Source: Candidatus Sulfotelmatobacter sp. (GTDB lineage: Bacteria > Acidobacteriota > Terriglobia > Terriglobales > SbA1). Taken from it: a DNA stretch of 8,781 nucleotides. A program made the translations under genes and the position numbers. Positions within the stretch are counted from its first letter, which is position 1. Every line of letters starts with the position of its first letter. The stretch lies in contig JASLEQ010000575.1 in the NCBI GenBank assembly GCA_030151135.1, positions 1 to 8,781 of the forward strand, given 5' to 3'. Shown here piece by piece: positions 5,327-8,781 of the stretch. The notes under the pieces are model-generated. The model made no database searches. It worked only from the letters and a program-made list of their open reading frames with translations, and was not told the origin of the DNA.

Positions 5327-7021
5327 TTGACAGCTTCTCCTGCCCTGTCACACGACGGGCCTGATTTTCGTGTGCTCTTTGAGTCTGCTCCGGGCTCTTA
5401 CCTCGTATTCACTCCCGATCTTAGGATTGTGGCAGCGAACGAGAGCTTTCTAAAAACCACGATGACGCTGCGTGAAGAGATTCTTGGCCGTCATCTCTTT
5501 GAAGTTTTTCCTGAAAATCCTGACATTCCAGAGGCCGCCGGCATCGCGAACATCACCGGCTCGATCGAGCGCGTGCTGCAGAACCACTTGCCCGATGCCA
5601 TGGAGGTCCAACGATATGATCTGCGCAAACCCGAGAGCCACGGCGGTGGTTTTGAGGAAAGACACTGGGCATCCATTCATTCACCGGTGCTTGGAACCAA
5701 CGGGGAAGTGGCCTACATCATCACGCGCGTCGAGGACCTGACGGAGTTTGTGCGCTTGAAGGGAGCGAGCAAACAACCGGGAGAGTTGGCGGAGTCGATT
5801 CGCAACCGCACGTACCAGGCAGAAGCTGAGCTCTATTTACGAGCCACCCAGATCGCCGAAGCCAACCGCTTACGGCTGGATTCGATGGGACGCATGGCTG
5901 GCGGTATCGCCCATGACTTCGGCAACTTACTCAATATCATTCTGGGTTATACAAAGCTCCTGCAAGACGATATCGCCGAAGAGAATTCGGTGAAGAGCGG
6001 GCTGACGGCGATCGAGCGAGCCGCCGAATCGGCCGCGGGACTGACCCGCCAGTTACTCGCCTTCAGTCGCCAGCAAGTGCTCGAACCGCGGGTGGTGAGT
6101 CCAAATGAAGTCATCACCGGCATTCAAACTCTTATCGAGCGGGTTATCGGAAGTCGGATCGAACTTGAGATTGCATTGGCTCCCGATCTCGGACGCATAA
6201 GGGTCGATCCCACACAATTCGAACAGGTCATTATCAATCTGGTGATAAACGCCCGCGATGCGATGCCGCGCGGCGGCCATCTGATCATTCAGACCCGCAA
6301 CGTCGAACTCGACGAGGCTTATATCCTCGATCATCCCGGCGTGCCGCCCGGAGTGTATGTCAGCCTGGCAGTCAGCGATACCGGGGTCGGAATTCGCCGC
6401 GAGTTGCAATCGCAAATTTTCGAGCCATTCTTCACGACGAAAAAAGGAAAAGGCACCGGTCTGGGACTTGCCACTGTGTATGGCATCGTGCGGCAAAGCG
6501 GCGGATATGTGTCTGTCTATTCCGAGCCTGGGATGGGGACAAACTTCCGGATTTATCTGCCAGCAGTGAGCGGGCCGGTTGAGAAGCCGGCGCAAAAAAC
6601 GCCAGAAACCTCGCTACAAGGCGCAGGCGAGACGATCCTGCTGGTGGAGGATGAGGCGCCGTTGCGAGAGTTGTTTCAGACAATGTTAGAGCGGAGTAAT
6701 TACCGCGTGTTGTGCGCGGGAAATCCGAAAGAAGCACTGCAACTTGCCCGATCGCATCCGGTCCCGATCCACCTGTTGATCGCCGACGTGGTATTGCCGG
6801 AGGTGAATGGTCCGGGGCTGGCGGAACAATTTGCTCTCATTCGCCGGGAATCGGAAGTCCTTTTCATCTCGGCTTTCACCGAGCAGATGATTTCCCGCCA
6901 GGGCAAACTCGCTGCTGGAATCAACTTCCTGCAGAAGCCGGTCTCCCATAACGATCTTGCGCGGAAAGTTGGCGAGATCCTGCGTAATGGCCGGGCCGGT
7001 TCCCGGAAGAGCGTCGATTAA
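5327..7021 (+). CDS. Soluble hybrid sensor histidine kinase: PAS, HisKA, HATPase, receiver
   Basis: The 564-residue protein begins with a PAS sensor domain (about 10-142), followed by a charged coiled-coil linker (about 145-185). The dimerisation/phosphotransfer domain has the H-box GGIAHDFGN with phospho-acceptor His196. The ATPase domain shows the N-box with Asn304 and Asn308, the G1 box DTGVGI at 351-356, the F-box FEPFFTTKK at 365-373 and the G2 box GTGLGLATVYG. A receiver domain (435-555) has acidic Glu441-Asp442, phospho-acceptor Asp487, Ser515 and Lys537. All catalytic residues are present. No membrane segment is seen, so it should sense a cytoplasmic signal; the ligand is unknown. No separate response regulator is adjacent. 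An in-frame TAA lies 6 bases before the TTG at 5327, so translation must start at TTG or at a later GTG (5369) that would cut into the PAS domain. TTG is the better reading. Confidence 0.93.
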   Translation: MTASPALSHDGPDFRVLFESAPGSYLVFTPDLRIVAANESFLKTTMTLREEILGRHLFEVFPENPDIPEAAGIANITGSIERVLQNHLPDAMEVQRYDLRKPESHGGGFEERHWASIHSPVLGTNGEVAYIITRVEDLTEFVRLKGASKQPGELAESIRNRTYQAEAELYLRATQIAEANRLRLDSMGRMAGGIAHDFGNLLNIILGYTKLLQDDIAEENSVKSGLTAIERAAESAAGLTRQLLAFSRQQVLEPRVVSPNEVITGIQTLIERVIGSRIELEIALAPDLGRIRVDPTQFEQVIINLVINARDAMPRGGHLIIQTRNVELDEAYILDHPGVPPGVYVSLAVSDTGVGIRRELQSQIFEPFFTTKKGKGTGLGLATVYGIVRQSGGYVSVYSEPGMGTNFRIYLPAVSGPVEKPAQKTPETSLQGAGETILLVEDEAPLRELFQTMLERSNYRVLCAGNPKEALQLARSHPVPIHLLIADVVLPEVNGPGLAEQFALIRRESEVLFISAFTEQMISRQGKLAAGINFLQKPVSHNDLARKVGEILRNGRAGSRKSVD

Positions 7022-7137
7022 GATCGTTCAAATCTCTTCTCCAATTCCAAGAATGCGAATACAAGATCCACTTGTTCGCCCGCCGAGTACGCTAGGAAAC
7101 CCTGGGGCCGAAGAAGAACACTCGACGAAGCCTTGAG

Positions 7138-7157
7138 CTGAGGTGCTGCGCACTCAG
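7138..7157. other. Short hairpin between the kinase and threonine aldolase genes
   Basis: CTGAG at 7138-7142 pairs with CTCAG at 7153-7157. Continuing inward, TGC at 7144-7146 pairs with GCA at 7150-7152, leaving one bulged G and a three-base loop. No T-run follows on either strand, so it is not a classical intrinsic terminator. It lies directly before the aldolase promoter, about 116 bases after the kinase stop. Confidence 0.35.
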
Positions 7158-7162
7158 TCCTC

Positions 7163-7191
7163 TTGGTGACGTTTTCTGCCTCTGCTACATT
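7163..7191 (+). promoter_or_regulatory. Promoter of the threonine aldolase gene, implying a leaderless mRNA
   Basis: TTGGTG at 7163-7168 and TACATT at 7186-7191 are spaced by 17 bases, and TGC at 7183-7185 makes the -10 an extended one. Transcription should start near 7198, almost on the ATG at 7200. No Shine-Dalgarno sequence is present between them. Confidence 0.55.
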
Positions 7192-7199
7192 GATTGCTT

Positions 7200-8249
7200 A
7201 TGTCCCAGGTGCTTACGAAGACGACGCGCAGTTTTGCCAGCGATAACAATGCCGGAGTGCATCCGGAGGTGATGGAGGCGATTGCCCGCGCCAATCAAGG
7301 ACACGTTGTCGCTTACGGAGACGACCCGTACACGCGGTCGGCAATCGCCAAGTTCGAAGAGCATTTCGGATCGGGGATCAGCGTCTTCTTTACGTTCAAT
7401 GGCACCGGAGCGAACGTGCTTGGATTGCAAGCAATCAACCGCCCGTATCATGCGGTGCTTTGCAGCGATTACGCGCACATCTATACCGACGAATGCGGAG
7501 CGCCGGAAAAGCATACGGGATGCAAGCTGATTCCGCTGGCGCATCAGGATGGGAAGATCGCGGTGGATCAGGTTCGGCATGCGTATCACGGGATTGGCGA
7601 CCAACATCACGTGCAGGCGCGGGTTGTGTCGATCACGCAGTCGACGGAGATGGGGACGGTGTATCGACCGGAGGAGGTTCGGGCGCTGGCCGATTTTGCG
7701 CATCAGCATGACATGTTCTTGCACATGGACGGGGCGCGCATTGCCAACGCTGCCGTGACCCTGGGACAGACGCTGCGGGAGGCTACACGCGATCTGGGAG
7801 TGGATGTGCTGTCGTTCGGCGGAACGAAGAACGGGATCATGGGCGGCGAGGCCGTGGTATTTTTCGATCGCAGCCTGGCGTCGGACTTCCTTTACTTACG
7901 CAAACAAGGGATGCAGTTGAATTCGAAGATGCGCTTTGTGGCGGCGCAGTTCGAGGCATTGCTGACGGGCGATCTATGGAAGCGCAGCGCGGCGCACTCC
8001 AACCGGATGGCGAAGGTGCTCGAGGGCGAAGTACGGAAGATTCCGCAGGTGCGAATTGTCTGGAACGTTGAGGCGAATGGAGTGTTCGCCCAAATTCCGG
8101 GGCATGCAATCGAGAAGATCAAGGAACGATACTTCTTCTATCCGTGGATCGAAGAAGAGTGCATTGTGCGCTGGATGTGCTCGTTCGACACGACAGAGGA
8201 AGATGTTAGAGAGTTCGTGAAAGTGGTGGCGGAGGCGGTGAAAGGCTGA
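7200..8249 (+). CDS. ltaE: Low-specificity L-threonine aldolase (PLP-dependent)
   Basis: The 349-residue enzyme is a fold-type I PLP protein of the threonine aldolase family (beta-eliminating lyase group). It splits L-threonine or L-allo-threonine into glycine and acetaldehyde in the cytosol. Visible landmarks are SDNNAGVHPEV at 14-24, YGDDPYT at 39-45, the cofactor-binding NGTGANV at 67-73, HMDGARIANA with Asp177 (pyridine nitrogen contact) and Arg180, and SFGGTKNG with the Schiff-base Lys210. The length is normal for the family. A TTG six bases upstream is in frame, but the ATG at 7200 gives the natural start, and the promoter predicts a transcript beginning at about that point. No Shine-Dalgarno sequence is seen. 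Threonine specificity cannot be separated from related aldolases by sequence alone. Confidence 0.93.
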   Translation: MSQVLTKTTRSFASDNNAGVHPEVMEAIARANQGHVVAYGDDPYTRSAIAKFEEHFGSGISVFFTFNGTGANVLGLQAINRPYHAVLCSDYAHIYTDECGAPEKHTGCKLIPLAHQDGKIAVDQVRHAYHGIGDQHHVQARVVSITQSTEMGTVYRPEEVRALADFAHQHDMFLHMDGARIANAAVTLGQTLREATRDLGVDVLSFGGTKNGIMGGEAVVFFDRSLASDFLYLRKQGMQLNSKMRFVAAQFEALLTGDLWKRSAAHSNRMAKVLEGEVRKIPQVRIVWNVEANGVFAQIPGHAIEKIKERYFFYPWIEEECIVRWMCSFDTTEEDVREFVKVVAEAVKG

Positions 8250-8274
8250 GTTAGGGCGGTCCCCGGTCGTGCTA

Positions 8275-8303
8275 TTGCATTTTGGTCTTTATTTGGCTAC
8301 ATT
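8275..8303 (+). promoter_or_regulatory. Possible promoter of the lipoprotein gene
   Basis: TTGCAT at 8275-8280 and TACATT at 8298-8303 are separated by 17 bases. The -10 hexamer is identical to that of the aldolase promoter. It would give a leader of about 48 bases, long enough to include the AGGAG site. The -35 match is only the TTG core, so confidence is modest. Confidence 0.4.
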
Positions 8304-8347
8304 TGGCGGAATCCAGCCGTAGTGCGCGTCCCCAGCCGCTCGGTCCC

Positions 8348-8352
8348 AGGAG
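8348..8352 (+). promoter_or_regulatory. Ribosome binding site (AGGAG) fixing the lipoprotein start
   Basis: AGGAG lies 5 bases before the ATG at 8358. It rules out the in-frame GTG at 8322, which would add a 12-residue non-hydrophobic stretch before the signal peptide. Confidence 0.85.
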
Positions 8353-8357
8353 CTAGC

Positions 8358-8753
8358 ATGATTCGGAAGTGGTTCGGAACGGTGTTACTGGCACTGGTTG
8401 GTCTTGTTTTGCTAAATACTTCGGGATGCGCCCGCGACCAGAAGCTGGTTTCCATCAATCTGTCTCCTGCAGACGGGTTCGTATTTGCGGGGCCCGGCGC
8501 AGCTGGCCAATTCACCGCGTACGGCAACTACATCCATCCTCCCGAATCGAAGGACATTTCGACTCAAGTTACCTGGACCCTCAACATCAAGAACTTCGGT
8601 ACCGTCTCGTCAGACGGACTTGTCACCTACACACGAGCAGACGGATGTGGGTTCGGACAGGTCACCGCTACATTCAACAACAGCGACGGTTCAGTCATAA
8701 CAGCCACGGCTCCCGTTTCCGGGGCCAACAGCGCGAACGCAAGCTGCCAGTGA
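8358..8753 (+). CDS. Small lipoprotein with bacterial Ig-like (Big2-like) domain
   Basis: The 131-residue product starts with a lipoprotein signal peptide: Arg3-Lys4, a hydrophobic core at about 8-19, and a Cys at 24 preceded by Thr-Ser-Gly. The -3 residue is Thr instead of the usual Leu, so the lipobox is imperfect. The mature part, from about residue 30, reads like one Ig-like beta-sandwich of the Big2 group. Signs are the opening LVSINLSP, the QFTAYG strand, the Trp in QVTWTL at 70-75, and the closing pattern of VSSDGLVTY followed by QVTATF. Two further Cys (97 and 130) could form a disulphide in the periplasm. Such short proteins are, as I recall, common in Acidobacteriota; a surface or adhesive role is inference. 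It lies 108 bases after the aldolase with its own likely promoter. Confidence 0.78.
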   Translation: MIRKWFGTVLLALVGLVLLNTSGCARDQKLVSINLSPADGFVFAGPGAAGQFTAYGNYIHPPESKDISTQVTWTLNIKNFGTVSSDGLVTYTRADGCGFGQVTATFNNSDGSVITATAPVSGANSANASCQ

Positions 8754-8781
8754 GGCGCGATCGCTCCTCTATATCGCTACT

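Noticed and set aside
5327..5332. Perfect-looking -35 box TTGACA
   Set aside because: It coincides with the TTG start codon and the second codon of the kinase, and no suitable -10 follows.
8322..8357. GTG start extending the lipoprotein by 12 residues
   Set aside because: AGGAG lies 5 bases before the ATG at 8358, and the extension would put a polar stretch ahead of the signal peptide.
8757..8764. Palindrome GCGATCGC after the lipoprotein gene (similar GATCGCGATCG near 1667)
   Set aside because: Short GC palindromes are expected at this composition. The second case is part of a coding hexamer repeat, and no T-run makes the first a terminator.
1..8781. CRISPR array, tRNA, rRNA, transposase or phage genes
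   Set aside because: No spaced direct repeats, tRNA-like cloverleaf, or mobile-element proteins were seen on either strand.

Overview
The window looks like chromosome from a soil-type bacterium, most probably an acidobacterium (Terriglobia-like). This is inferred from the gene content as I know it: a small Cys/His-finger protein with a conserved helical segment of a kind I associate with Acidobacteriota, a Big2-like short lipoprotein, a PAS hybrid kinase, and moderately high GC with GC-rich third codon positions. There is no sign of phage, IS element, CRISPR array, tRNA or rRNA.

Layout from left to right. Positions 1-776 hold no gene I can support. They contain DnaA-box-like and AT-rich sequence and an open but weakly biased stretch in front of gene 1. 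Gene 1 (777-1550, +) is a Cys/His-finger protein of unknown function with a Pro/Ala-rich tail. Converging on it is a small secreted His/Asp/Arg-rich protein (1647-1991, -) with a clear intrinsic terminator just past its stop codon. Between that gene and ffh lies about 240 bp of non-coding sequence with nested and mutually exclusive complementary arms, a candidate structured RNA. ffh (2232-3590, +) encodes the signal recognition particle GTPase. On the opposite strand, converging on ffh, are a stand-alone ERCC4/XPF-type nuclease (4484-5122) followed 35 bp later by a trimeric-type purine nucleoside phosphorylase (3609-4448). Divergent from the nuclease is a soluble PAS-HisKA-HATPase-REC hybrid histidine kinase with a TTG start (5327-7021). 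Next come a PLP-dependent low-specificity threonine aldolase, probably leaderless (7200-8249), and a small Ig-like lipoprotein (8358-8753).

The genes do not form one pathway. They are housekeeping functions (protein targeting, purine salvage, amino-acid metabolism) mixed with lineage-specific small proteins. Only the nuclease and the phosphorylase look co-transcribed. The observations most worth following are the structured intergenic element at 2060-2171, the stand-alone ERCC4 nuclease, the finger protein with its ambiguous N-terminus, and promoters placed so close to start codons that their mRNAs should have little or no leader.
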